Shown here one piece after another: positions 1 through 9,192 of a DNA stretch of 64,000 nt. The position numbers were made by a program, and so were the translations under genes. Source of the stretch: Pseudovibrio sp000156235 (GTDB lineage: Bacteria; Pseudomonadota; Alphaproteobacteria; Rhizobiales; Stappiaceae); the NCBI RefSeq assembly GCF_000156235.1, contig NZ_DS996811.1:1-64000 (forward strand), read 5' to 3'. Positions within the stretch are counted from its first letter, which is position 1. Each line of letters begins with the position of its first letter. The notes under the pieces are model-generated. The model had not been told where the DNA came from, searched no databases, and saw nothing but the letters and a program-made list of their open reading frames with translations.

Positions 1-740
1 GGGTCTTCCAGCCAGAACACGTTGTAGGGTTTCAACGCACGCGCGATCTTCTCGGCCATTGGCAGGTTCCACACGCTGTGCAGCTCCACGTGAATGTCCA
101 TGGCATCGCCCACAGCTTCACGGATTTGCTTGAAGGGGCGCAGGCCTGCCTCCAGATCTTCCGGTGAAATGTAGGTGCCATTGGTTTTTACGGCGAACTG
201 GTCAAACGGCCAGATCTTCATGCCGCGAAAGCCCATGTCCAGCAGGCTCTTGGCCAGTGCGCCCGCATCAGACAGGAACGCCTCCAGATCCTCATAGGGA
301 CCTTCAGCAACAGATTCCGTGCTCCAGTCCTCCGTGGTGTTGACCTGCTTGTCCTTCACATACTCATAGCCCGCGCAGGTGTTATACGCGCGGATTTTAT
401 CGCGGCTTTTGCCTCCCAGCAGCTGATGCACCGGCACGCCGAGGGTTTTACCGGCAAGGTCCCAAAGGGCGATATCGATGGCAGAGGCGGCCCGCATTTC
501 TGCGCCGGTGGAATTGAAACCGCAGATGGGATTCAGCAACAGGCGGGAGATGGCGTCAATCTGGGTTGGATCACGGCCAATCAGCTCATCTGCCAATGTT
601 TCATGGATGAAACCGCAAACCGCATCGGAGCCATAAAACGTTTCGCCCAGACCAAAGCTGCCAGCATCGGTGTGCACACGCACCCAGGTTACATTGCGAA
701 ATTCTTTGAGGTTGATGGTTTCAATGCCTGTGATTTTCAT
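1..740 (-). CDS. Enolase-superfamily (mandelate racemase/muconate lactonizing) sugar-acid dehydratase, partial
   Basis: The gene runs off the left edge, so only about 246 N-terminal residues are visible. The MR_MLE N-terminal capping domain is followed by the start of the TIM barrel. Visible active-site positions are K175 in GMKIWPFD at the end of the second barrel strand, E219 in HVELHSVW (first metal ligand) and E245 in WLEDP (second metal ligand). Family members abstract an alpha proton from a carboxylate sugar and usually dehydrate it; the substrate cannot be read here. It starts 41 bases after the stop of the GntR gene on the same strand, so the two probably form an operon and the regulator probably senses the same sugar acid. 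The ATG at 740 is the only sensible start. Confidence 0.88.
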   Translation of the reverse strand, partial: MKITGIETINLKEFRNVTWVRVHTDAGSFGLGETFYGSDAVCGFIHETLADELIGRDPTQIDAISRLLLNPICGFNSTGAEMRAASAIDIALWDLAGKTLGVPVHQLLGGKSRDKIRAYNTCAGYEYVKDKQVNTTEDWSTESVAEGPYEDLEAFLSDAGALAKSLLDMGFRGMKIWPFDQFAVKTNGTYISPEDLEAGLRPFKQIREAVGDAMDIHVELHSVWNLPMAEKIARALKPYNVFWLED

Positions 741-781
741 GGGGCTTCTCTAAAGGAGATTTATTGGAATGGATGGAGTGC

Positions 782-1576
782 TCAATCAGAGGGGAGGCGG
801 TCGCGCTCATTCTGCATCACCACGTTGGCCAAGGAGTTCTCGCGGATCTCTTCGTTCAGATCACTCAGGTCAAGGTCATAGGCGGCGCGATCGATGATGC
901 GCACAGAGGCTTTGCGGGCCGCTTCTGCATCCCGCAGGCGGATGGCTTCCAGCAGATGGCGGTGGCGTTCCAGACTGTCGCTCAGCTCACTCGCCGCTTC
1001 CGTGGTTTTCTTGATCAGCACGAACACCGCAGGCATGGTGCTGCGTCCGATCTGTACCCAGACTAGATTGTGCGTGGCCTGATAAATCGCCTCATGAAAC
1101 TGCGTGTCGTACTGCTGAAAGTGCTTGCCGCGATAGATCAGATCATCCTTCTGCATGGCCGCGTACATGCCATTCCACGCCGCCTCGATCTTCATCAGAT
1201 CCTTGGCCGTGGCGCGGCGGGCTGCTTCCATGGCGATGAACGGTTCCACGGAGGTACGAAATCGGAAAATCTCGCGGGCGAAGATGAGCGTGTTGCCGCC
1301 ATACTGCGCAATCCACGTGGCCACTTGCGGAGAGAGGATGTTCCAGTCCTGATAATCTTTGACGCGGGTGCCGAAGCCGGAGATGCGTTCGATGATACCG
1401 TGATTGGTGAAGGTGGCCAGCGCACTGCGCATGGTGGCACGGCTGACACCAAACTGTTCCGTCAGTTCCAGTTCCTTTGGCAGAAAGTCACCCGGTTTCA
1501 GTTCCGCCGAAAACAGCTGGCGAGCCAGTTCCTCAGTTATCTGATCTCGCAGATCCTGCGTGTATGTGGACACCAT
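782..1576 (-). CDS. GntR/FadR-family (FCD) transcriptional regulator
   Basis: A 264-residue regulator. The N-terminal winged helix (about residues 8-75) contains the FGVSRATMRSAL recognition helix and ERISGFGTRV wing. An all-helical FCD ligand-binding domain (about 95-240) follows, with a HLLEAIRLRDAEAA stretch typical of the family. FCD regulators commonly bind sugar acids or other carboxylates and repress catabolic genes. It is the first gene of a short leftward operon with the enolase-superfamily dehydratase. A perfect inverted repeat at 1626-1636, 50 bases upstream of the ATG, is a good candidate for its own operator. The ligand is unknown. Confidence 0.93.
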   Translation of the reverse strand: MVSTYTQDLRDQITEELARQLFSAELKPGDFLPKELELTEQFGVSRATMRSALATFTNHGIIERISGFGTRVKDYQDWNILSPQVATWIAQYGGNTLIFAREIFRFRTSVEPFIAMEAARRATAKDLMKIEAAWNGMYAAMQKDDLIYRGKHFQQYDTQFHEAIYQATHNLVWVQIGRSTMPAVFVLIKKTTEAASELSDSLERHRHLLEAIRLRDAEAARKASVRIIDRAAYDLDLSDLNEEIRENSLANVVMQNERDRLPSD

Positions 1577-1625
1577 CGCGCTTCAGCCTCATCAAAAGAG
1601 CAGAATGATAGGACTAGCCTAATCC

Positions 1626-1636
1626 ATGTCTGACAT
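1626..1636. promoter_or_regulatory. Candidate GntR (FCD) operator
   Basis: ATGTCTGACAT is a perfect 11-bp palindrome (ATGTC-T-GACAT). Its TGTCTGACA core resembles operators described for FCD-subfamily GntR regulators. It lies 50 bases upstream of the GntR start, in an AT-rich stretch with no gene. Autoregulation is inferred from position and motif only. Confidence 0.5.
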
Positions 1637-1745
1637 ACAATTAAATATGACTGAATACTTAGTTATCAACACGCATATCTGGATACAACTCAAGTTACCA
1701 TGAGTTATTCTATGTTTGATAATTCAATATTTATAAATATAATTA

Positions 1746-2001
1746 NNNNNNNNNNNNNNNNNNNNNNNNNNNNNNNNNNNNNNNNNNNNNNNNNNNNNNN
1801 NNNNNNNNNNNNNNNNNNNNNNNNNNNNNNNNNNNNNNNNNNNNNNNNNNNNNNNNNNNNNNNNNNNNNNNNNNNNNNNNNNNNNNNNNNNNNNNNNNNN
1901 NNNNNNNNNNNNNNNNNNNNNNNNNNNNNNNNNNNNNNNNNNNNNNNNNNNNNNNNNNNNNNNNNNNNNNNNNNNNNNNNNNNNNNNNNNNNNNNNNNNN
2001 N
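1746..2001. other. Assembly gap (256 N)
   Basis: A run of 256 unknown bases. It swallows the 3' end of the dimethylglycine dehydrogenase-like gene. The sequence between the gap and the GntR promoter is AT-rich and looks intergenic, so the stop codon is probably inside the gap. The true gap length may differ from the number of N. Confidence 0.99.
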
Positions 2002-4216
2002 CATCGCAGTCACCAGCCTCGACAATCATGGTCACGAAGCGACGCTTCACGCCGTCTGCTGCCTCCTTCAGCAACGCAGCTTTGCCGGGGAAGTTTTGCG
2101 GTTTGTTGAGCTTCACGAACCGGTCCAGCCCAGCCTCAAACAGGGTGTAGTCCGTTGAAAGATCGCCTTTCCAGCTGCGATAGCCTTTCTCCAGTCGCAA
2201 GGCGTTGAGCGCATACATACCGAAAGGTTTGGCACCAGAACCAAGGATCGCCTCATAGATTTCAGGCATATCCTCATTACTTGCGTGGATTTCCCAACCC
2301 AGTTCACCCGCAAACGACACCCGCACCAGAAGCGCTTGCTTTCCAAGAACCGTTGCCTGCTGAAGACTAAGCCAACTGAGGGAAAGGTCCGCCTCTGTCA
2401 TGCCTGCAAGCAACTGACGGGATTGAGGGCCGGTGACAATCAGCGTGGTGACGTCCCGCGTCTGGTCTTCCAACGACAATCCTTCCGGCAAGCAGACATT
2501 GAGCAACTCGAAGTCGTGCCACTGAGCCAATGCTGCGGTGATCAGCGTGAACTCATCTGAACCATGGCGAAGGATCGACATTTCTGTCAGCACCCGTCCG
2601 CGCTCATCTGGGAAGTAGCCCAGTGTCATGCGACCAACCTTTGGCAGTGCACCTGCAATCTGCTCCCGCAGCCAATCAGCGGCACCTTCGCCGGAAAGCT
2701 TAAACCTCGAAAACCCGGGCAAATCCAACACGCCAACATAATCGCGCACCGCTTTGCATTCTTCTCGCACCCGCTGCTCCCATGGGCCGGAGCGGGTCCA
2801 GGTTTGGGTGGCCTCTTCAGAGGTGTCATCGCCTGCTTTTGCAAACCAGTTGGCGCGCTCCCAGCCGTTGTAGGCGCCCATCTGTCCGCCAAGCTCCAGC
2901 AATTTGGCATGGTTGGGGGAGAGTTTGCGGTCTCGCCCTGCAGGCCATTCGTGATGCGGGAAGTGCATGGCGTACTCGTGGCCGTACACCTCCTTGGCCT
3001 TATCGATGCAGTACTGCTTGTCCGTATAATCGGTGTAACGTCTCGGATCGACAGCCCACATGTCCCACTCGGTCTGCCCGTTGACGATCCATTCCGCCGT
3101 CACTTTGCCCGCACCGCCGCCCTGCGCGATGCCGAAGGTGAAGGAATGGGCTTCAAACGCATTGGGCACGCCGGGCATGGGGCCAATCATGGGCAGACCA
3201 TCAGGGGCATAGGGAATAGGCCCATTGATGTTGCGTTTCACCCCTTGCGTTCCCAGCAAGGGCACACGTGCCATGGCATCTTCGATGTAAAACTCCAGCC
3301 GCTCCAGATCATCCGGATAAAGCTGGAAGCTGAAATCCTCCGGCATTGGATCATCCGGCGTTGTCCATGCTGTCCGGCAAGCACGCTCATACGGGCCCAG
3401 ATTGAACCCGCCCGTTTCCTGCCGCAGATAGTAGGAGGTATCCGGGTCACGCAGCATGGGCAGTTTGCGGCCATGTTGTTTGGTCCAGGCTTCCACTTCG
3501 GGGATTGCTTCTGTCATGAAGTACTGATGGCTCATGGTGATGGTCGGCACGCTGCGCCCGCCATACGGCTCAAACCATTCCCCCACACGGGCAGCATAAT
3601 AACCCGCCGCATTCACCACGTACTCGCAGCGGATCTCACCCGCTTCGGTGCAGACAATCCATTCGCCGCCCTCCCGGCGCACGCCCGTGGCAGGCGTAAA
3701 GCGCAGGATGCGGGCACCCAGATCGCGGGCGCCCTTGGCAAGGGCCTGTGTCACCTGCGCAGGGTCGATATCGCCGTCCAGCGGATCCCAAAGCCCGCCT
3801 TCCAGATCATGCGTTTCCATGAAGGGGAAGTGCTGTTGCAGCTGGTCCGGCGTGCACATGTCCATGGTCAGGCCCATGTGCTCGGCCATGGCAGCCACGT
3901 GTTCAAACTCCATCATCCGTTCATGGCTGTGCGCCAGCCGGATGGCCCCAGTCACATGATAGTTGATGGGGTAGTCGACCTCTTCCGCCAGCCCGCGATA
4001 CAGCTCTAGCCCGTAACGCTGCATGTTCATCACCGCATAGCTGGTGGCGAAGTTGGGGCAGTTGCCCGCCGCATGCCAGGTGGAGCCTGCCGTCAGCTCG
4101 TTCTTTTCCAAAAGAACGCAGTCGCTCCAGCCCATTTTGGCCAGATGATACAGCGTGGAAACGCCAACAACACCGCCGCCGATAATCACAACCAGCGCTG
4201 TATCCGGAATAGACAT
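2002..4216 (-). CDS. FAD-dependent dimethylglycine/sarcosine dehydrogenase-like protein (DAO + GcvT fusion), 3' end in gap
   Basis: About 738 residues are visible. Residues 7-400 are a DAO-type flavin oxidoreductase domain with the dinucleotide-binding IIGGGVVGVSTLYHL. The STWHAAG motif carries H48, which corresponds to the histidine that binds FAD covalently in dimethylglycine dehydrogenase. From about residue 430 a C-terminal half follows the FAO_M/GcvT (folate-binding) fold. Such enzymes demethylate N-methylated amino acids and pass formaldehyde to tetrahydrofolate. ATG 4216 is chosen over GTG 4222 because GGAGGAA lies seven bases upstream. Reading frames across the N run are meaningless, so the last ~75 residues are unknown. 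The XRE-cupin regulator sits 122 bases upstream on the same strand. The exact substrate is not determined. Confidence 0.88.
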
Positions 4217-4338
4217 GCGCACTTCCTCCCAAAAACTATAAATCCATCAGGTAGTCCTCTCCCGCTTTTCTCTGTGAGGCGGGTATCATTCTTCTCTAAA
4301 ATCGTATGCTGAAGCTGCACCGGAGATCCGGCACGGCC

Positions 4339-4896
4339 TTAATAAACCGGCGGCGAGATCACCCAGATGGCGACGGCAGGCTCCGCATAAGGATTGGACC
4401 AGCGGTAAGACGTTTCCTTGACGCGAAAGCTGTCGCCTGCCGCCACCGTGAACATGTCCTCGCCGATCCACACATCCAGCTTACCGGAGACCATGTAAGC
4501 CACCTCCTGCGTTGGCCGCATAATCGCCTCACTGCGGTGAGAGCCGGGCTGAAACGTGGAGTGGATCATCTCAAAACTGTCTGTCAAGTCAGGAGAAACC
4601 AGCGTTTCCAGCAGGCCCTTGTCCCGCTCGCCAATCACACGGCGGTTGCCAGAGCGTACAACCCGGCCTTGCTCACTTTCCGGCGCCTCTGCATGGCCAA
4701 AGAACAGGGAAAGCTGAACACCAAACACTTCGGCAAACTGCTTCAGGTCCGTATGGCGGGGTGTGGACTTGTCGCGCTCCACCTGCGAGAGCCAGCCCAC
4801 AGACCGGCCCATTTTCTTCGCAGTCTCTTCCAGCGTCATCCCACGCGAGGTGCGAAGCGCCTTCAAATCTTCCCCCAATGTGCTGCCAACTGTCAT
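4339..4896 (-). CDS. XRE-family regulator with C-terminal cupin domain
   Basis: A 185-residue protein. Residues 8-65 form an HTH_3 domain (LRTSRGMTLEETAKKMGRS, then WLSQVERDKSTP). Residues 105-180 are a small cupin barrel, probably the ligand sensor. This HTH-cupin design is common for regulators of amine and amino-acid catabolism. It lies directly upstream of the dimethylglycine dehydrogenase-like gene on the same strand and diverges from the DAO-family oxidase at 5216. It could therefore control both flavoproteins. Repeated TGAAA/TTTCA elements just upstream of its ATG (4911-4966) are candidate binding sites. Confidence 0.92.
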   Translation of the reverse strand: MTVGSTLGEDLKALRTSRGMTLEETAKKMGRSVGWLSQVERDKSTPRHTDLKQFAEVFGVQLSLFFGHAEAPESEQGRVVRSGNRRVIGERDKGLLETLVSPDLTDSFEMIHSTFQPGSHRSEAIMRPTQEVAYMVSGKLDVWIGEDMFTVAAGDSFRVKETSYRWSNPYAEPAVAIWVISPPVY

Positions 4897-4910
4897 GCCT
4901 CATGATTCCG

Positions 4911-4966
4911 TGAAATATTTCCTGATATTTTCATGAGGAACTATGAAATTTTCAAGCATTTTTTCA
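4911..4966. promoter_or_regulatory. Cluster of TGAAA/TTTCA inverted repeats in the divergent promoter region
   Basis: The 319-base space 4897-5215 between the XRE-cupin gene and the DAO gene holds GAAATATTTC (4912-4921) and TGAAATTTTCA (4944-4954), both perfect palindromes. Additional TTTCA half-sites lie at 4929-4933 and 4962-4966. The spacing suggests an operator array for the XRE regulator. I see nothing else in the rest of this spacer. Binding is inferred. Confidence 0.4.
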
Positions 4967-5215
4967 CGAAAGGTAACCTGATCGCTTGTGTCCCCAAGCA
5001 ACAGGATCCCATTAACTTTGCTCAATCAGCAACTTAGGGAGTTTGCCAGCTTGCCTATATTAGGCGCTGCAAATATATCACTACCCTCTTATTTTTCAGG
5101 AGAGCGGTTCCGCTGCACAAACCAGTTCGCTAGGGTCAGCCAAAGCCATTTCTTTGATTTTTCTGCCGTTCAGCATGTCCGTGCTGGCCGGTTCATGTTC
5201 TGAACTGAGGCATCT

Positions 5216-6277
5216 ATGCATAATTTAAGCGTTAACGTGGTCGGCGCCGGCATCACCGGAGCAATGATCGCGTACAAGCTCGCGCGTCTGGGTTTCAAAG
5301 TCACTTTGTTTGATGCAAACCACTGTGTGGGTGGAGATGTCTCACGCGTTTCCTTTGGCTGGATCTGCCATATCGCCAATGATCCTATCGAGAGCCCGGA
5401 ACTGTTCCCCCTGCTGACCGATGGCATAGCGCGCTACAAGACACTGAATGCTGAGTTTGACGGCGCTCTGTTTGGAGCCAACAACGGCGCTATCGTCTGG
5501 CGCGCAACACCGGAAGAAACGCAAGACCTGATTAACCGCCAACAGCAGGCAGGCACCCGCACGCGCCTCATGAGCAAGCAGGAACTTCAGGACCTTTTGC
5601 CCGCGCTCACCAACCCACCAGAGTTTGCAGCCTATTCAGAAGAAGATGTCTGCTGGTACCCGCCCAAAGTCATCGAAAAGCTGGTTGATGCTCTGACCCG
5701 CCTGGGCGGTGAGGTGGTGCTGAACAGCTCAGTCAGTGCACTGGATGTCACCGACCATAACTGCAACGGCATCCGCATGAATGACGAGCTCTTTGCCAGC
5801 GACTTCACCGTACTGGCAACGGGCGGCGCCAACGGCGGCCTGATCGCTCCGTATGAGCCTGACCACGGCCTTTACACCTCACCTGCCACGTATATCGAAA
5901 TCAGCGCAGAACTGCCAGAATACACCCCTGTGCTGCTAACGCCGGATATCGAGATGCGCAGCCTGGGTCTGGGCAACTTCGCACTGGCCGAAAATCCGCC
6001 GGAAACGGATGAACCGGCTGAGCTGGAGCGTATGGGCGCGCGGCTGGTGCAGGCCGTCAAAGACACCTTCACCAGCGCCGGTCAGGTGGAGTTGCTGTCC
6101 ATTCAGGTCGGTCAACGTCCCGCCAGCCACTCAACTGAGCCTCTGGCCCGCCCCATCAACGGCTTTACCAATGCCTTCGTCGCAGGCAGCCACCCCGGCG
6201 TCATCCTCGCCCCCCTGATCGCAGAAAAAATCTGCACCCAGATCACACAGCAGGCGCTGTCTCGCTCGGTGGTTTAG
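5216..6277 (+). CDS. FAD-dependent oxidoreductase, DAO/glycine oxidase family
   Basis: A 353-residue flavoprotein with an N-terminal Rossmann motif (VNVVGAGITGAMIAYKLARLG) and a GGDVSRVSFGW loop. A C-terminal flavin-contacting segment (GQRPASHSTEPLARPINGFTNAFV then GSHPGVILAPLIAEKI) is typical of DAO/ThiO-like enzymes that oxidise amines or amino acids. It starts with ATG 5216 preceded by TGAGG. It diverges from the XRE-cupin regulator and may share its control. Its 3' end faces the chaperone gene 17 bases away. The substrate is unknown; a small amine or amino acid is likely from the family and neighbours. Confidence 0.88.
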   Translation: MHNLSVNVVGAGITGAMIAYKLARLGFKVTLFDANHCVGGDVSRVSFGWICHIANDPIESPELFPLLTDGIARYKTLNAEFDGALFGANNGAIVWRATPEETQDLINRQQQAGTRTRLMSKQELQDLLPALTNPPEFAAYSEEDVCWYPPKVIEKLVDALTRLGGEVVLNSSVSALDVTDHNCNGIRMNDELFASDFTVLATGGANGGLIAPYEPDHGLYTSPATYIEISAELPEYTPVLLTPDIEMRSLGLGNFALAENPPETDEPAELERMGARLVQAVKDTFTSAGQVELLSIQVGQRPASHSTEPLARPINGFTNAFVAGSHPGVILAPLIAEKICTQITQQALSRSVV

Positions 6278-6294
6278 GGGCGTCCGTTCAGGCG

Positions 6295-6750
6295 TCAAGC
6301 ACGCAGCCAGGCATCATTGGAAAGGTGGAGGTCTTGCGTGCTTTCAGTCTCTGACGCATTGAGAGACTGAATGGTTGCGCGCCAGAGCTTGACCAGTTTG
6401 ATGAAGGTGTCGAGCTTCTCTTCCAGCTGTTGAACCACGAGGTTTTGAGCGGAAAACCGAGAGTTTAGCGCTGGTTGATTGTCACCTTCTGTCATCGCCA
6501 GAACCGCATCACCAGTGCCTTTGCCCAGTAGGTTTGCCTGAAGCAGCAAGCGGTATCCAGCTTCACGTTTGTCTTTATGGATGTCTGGCAGAAGAGCAAA
6601 CAGGATCACTTCATCCTGATTGTTTGCCCCCAGAGTGAGCGTAAACTCGTCTTCAACCTCAAAAGAGCAAAGCCCTTCCTCATCCAGCTCAAGGTTTGGC
6701 AGGCCGATCTTTTCGCCCAGCTCGGCAAGGAGTGTTGCAGCGTATTTCAT
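6295..6750 (-). CDS. CesT-family type III secretion chaperone
   Basis: A small 151-residue protein. The first ~135 residues have the alpha/beta pattern of CesT/Tir-type class I chaperones: an N-terminal helix (ATLLAELGEKIGLPNLEL), hydrophobic strands (CSFEVEDEFTLTLG, EVILFALLPDI), then the mid-protein YRLLLQANLLGKGTGDAVLAM segment that is highly characteristic. These chaperones are cytoplasmic dimers that hold one effector partly unfolded for export. It lies 20 bases downstream of the 677-residue effector candidate in the same operon, which is the usual effector/chaperone arrangement. No secretion apparatus gene is in the window. Confidence 0.85.
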   Translation of the reverse strand: MKYAATLLAELGEKIGLPNLELDEEGLCSFEVEDEFTLTLGANNQDEVILFALLPDIHKDKREAGYRLLLQANLLGKGTGDAVLAMTEGDNQPALNSRFSAQNLVVQQLEEKLDTFIKLVKLWRATIQSLNASETESTQDLHLSNDAWLRA

Positions 6751-6770
6751 TTTTCTTTCCTCACATGGCC

Positions 6771-8804
6771 TCAGGCTTCACCGACGGTTTTACCGGCGGC
6801 ATAACTGTGCTCGTCAAAGTAATCCAGCGTGGCATCAAAAGCGCTTTCCTTGGCGCGCTCCAAGGCTTCCCCCGTCTCGGTTCCATCGTAAAGCTCGATA
6901 AACTCATTAAGGTCAGAGACATAGCTCGAAGAGTCGATCTGTGTTCCATCCGGCTTTGCACGGGCGAGGCCAAGATCAAGCCCCAGCGTGCCATCCAGCT
7001 CCTGCCCGACCCAAAGGGCCTCGTGGATTGAGTGACCGCCATCAAAATTCAGGAACATGGTGTTGGCGACCATGTAGTCTTTGGAATCCGGGATCAGATC
7101 CGGGTTTGGGGAGGTGTGCCGGAGATAGTGCAGAAAGTGCAAGTTCAGGTTGGTAGATCCGGACACACCGGAGGCAAACGGAATGCCGCGAGACAGGGCC
7201 TCCACCTGCGACTTGCTCGGCTCCTGCAGTTTGGGCAGGTTCACATCCGCCGGGTGCGTACTTGGGATCTTATCTGGGTCACTCTCAAACGTGACACTGC
7301 CGGGTTGATAGCCAAGCGTAATCCCAGCATGCGCACTCTTTGGCGTATCTGTACGGCCAACCTTAGGACGATCTTCTCGTTTCAGGTCTGGATCTTCCGG
7401 CGCATTGGTGCGGTTGGCTTCCTTGCAAATCCCCTGATAGGCCTTGTTTGCCACCTTCACATAGGCTGGCAGATCCGCAACTTTTTTACCGTTCATGACG
7501 AGCGGTTGGCGGTCTTCAGGCACTGTTTTGGTCAGCAGAGCATGCAGAGCAACGGTGCCTTTCACAACCAGCATCGGGACGGCAATGGCGTCATATCCGT
7601 TGCGGGTTGGGGCACTCAGAAACTTATCCAGATTGGTCAGCGCATCCTGACGGGGACCTTGCACGAACTCCATCAGTTCTGGGCATTCAGGCATCCAGAA
7701 GCGCTCATTGCCTGCCATCATCTTGTGCATTGTCATCGCGGTCTGGTTCTGCACCCGTGGGGTCTGGATGGAGATCACATCTCGCAGGCCGTCTTTCACC
7801 AGCTGCGCTGAATCCATCACCGGCTGCGGCGTATCTTCCACCAGATCTGCAATAAACGTACTGTCGAGCACACGGGAGTAAATCGCATCATGCAGGCGGG
7901 TCAGCGGTGGGTTATCGCTTTTGCCCAACTGGCTCTGCAGCACCTTGGTCTGGTCGGCAAGATCCTTGAAGCCAATCTCTTCAAGCCTGTCTCCAACCAC
8001 GGTCAACAGTTCGCGGGTTTCCGGTACAGAGATCCGGTGGCCCAGCACCTGATCCTTCACATAGCCATCAACTTCAGCCAACAAGTCTGCAGTTGCCGGA
8101 TCCAGATCCGGGCTTTGGGCCTCGTCTCTGATCAACGCCAGCAGATGGGTGGTCACCTCGCCCGGCACGCGGGCCACTTCACCGCCCTGTGCCGCATTCT
8201 GGGTGCGAACGCTTTCAGGATAAACCAGCGTGGAATGCACTGCTTTTAACGCAATCGGCACGGCTTCTTTCAAAACAGCGTCATCAGAACCACCGAGGAA
8301 ACTCAGGGACCGAACAAGGCTGGAAATACCATCTGCATCCGCTGACTTGGCAAGTTCAACAATGCGAGCTGTAAGCACTTCAGCTGCCTTCTTTGGGCCA
8401 TCAGGGATCGCAGCCCCTTCAAAAAAGGTTTCCAGCGTCAGCCGGGTGCCGTAGGCATGCGCTTCCTCAAACAACGCTGCCACTTTTTCCTGTGCTTGCT
8501 GAGAAGCTTTGCTTGGCACATGAAGCAGAGTCGCAAGCACACTGGATTTCGGTAGGTGAGGTTTGGTGGAGAGGAAATGATCCACCACCTTCTCAGTCAC
8601 TTCTGTACTGAAGTAGGAGTTGAGCTCACGCTTGATCTCACCCAATACAGCCTCATGCTGAGCAGTTTTCTTCGTCACGTAATTAAGCGAGTATTCAACG
8701 ATACGTTCGCTCGGCTTTGGCGGCACGACATCGGCATACTGAGCCACATTAGGCTGCGGGGCAGGTGGCTGTGAGTTTGAAACAGATAGATTTGATCCGG
8801 TCAT
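6771..8804 (-). CDS. Putative type III secretion effector, unknown activity
   Basis: A 677-residue soluble protein without a signal peptide or membrane segment. The first ~30 residues are rich in Ser, Asn, Gln and Pro (MTGSNLSVSNSQPPAPQPN), as in T3SS secretion signals. The middle is largely helical and Ala/Leu/Lys rich. A distinct C-terminal block (about 535-650) contains SGVSGST (548-551 SGST) and FDGGHSIHEALW (589-595, GGHSxHE), whose Ser, His and Glu look like possible active-site residues. I do not recognise the family. The cotranscribed CesT-type chaperone is the main reason for the effector call. The start ATG 8804 is well placed. Confidence 0.65.
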   Translation of the reverse strand: MTGSNLSVSNSQPPAPQPNVAQYADVVPPKPSERIVEYSLNYVTKKTAQHEAVLGEIKRELNSYFSTEVTEKVVDHFLSTKPHLPKSSVLATLLHVPSKASQQAQEKVAALFEEAHAYGTRLTLETFFEGAAIPDGPKKAAEVLTARIVELAKSADADGISSLVRSLSFLGGSDDAVLKEAVPIALKAVHSTLVYPESVRTQNAAQGGEVARVPGEVTTHLLALIRDEAQSPDLDPATADLLAEVDGYVKDQVLGHRISVPETRELLTVVGDRLEEIGFKDLADQTKVLQSQLGKSDNPPLTRLHDAIYSRVLDSTFIADLVEDTPQPVMDSAQLVKDGLRDVISIQTPRVQNQTAMTMHKMMAGNERFWMPECPELMEFVQGPRQDALTNLDKFLSAPTRNGYDAIAVPMLVVKGTVALHALLTKTVPEDRQPLVMNGKKVADLPAYVKVANKAYQGICKEANRTNAPEDPDLKREDRPKVGRTDTPKSAHAGITLGYQPGSVTFESDPDKIPSTHPADVNLPKLQEPSKSQVEALSRGIPFASGVSGSTNLNLHFLHYLRHTSPNPDLIPDSKDYMVANTMFLNFDGGHSIHEALWVGQELDGTLGLDLGLARAKPDGTQIDSSSYVSDLNEFIELYDGTETGEALERAKESAFDATLDYFDEHSYAAGKTVGEA

Positions 8805-9192
8805 GCGAGCACCATCACTTTACGAATAACATTCCGCCGGAAACTGTAGAAACAGGCCCGGTCCACGCTTTTATGAATCCTCTTAAAAGCTTTGGCTTTT
8901 CAGGTCTGTGCTGACAGGCACTCTCTCAGATTGTAGTGGTGAAAAAGATGAGGGATGCAGCGCAGGCCGTTGATGGGCTTTACGTCCCAACAACGCCACC
9001 TAAACAGCAGAAAATCTAATTTTATTACAAAACTACTTAGTTACATAAATAGTCACTCTTTGAATATTCCGAATAGCCATTTCATTTACTAGATTTTGCA
9101 CCTTGGTTTTCCTTATTTCTCCTGTATAGCTATTCCTAGTCTTGTTGTTTTCCTTTCAAATCACCGGGTTCAACGAGTAGGGTAACGGCCAC
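8805..9192. other. Divergent intergenic region between effector and FabI-like gene
   Basis: 388 bases without a convincing ORF. They must hold the leftward promoter for the effector-chaperone operon and the rightward promoter for the FabI-like operon. The right half (about 9010-9150) is markedly AT-rich. A small hairpin, AAAAGC-TTTG-GCTTTT, lies near 8885-8900. I saw no clear operator. Confidence 0.5.

Noticed and set aside
2564..4009. 481-codon plus-strand ORF
   Set aside because: It is antisense to the dimethylglycine dehydrogenase-like gene, which has clear domains; the ORF has none and is a high-GC shadow.
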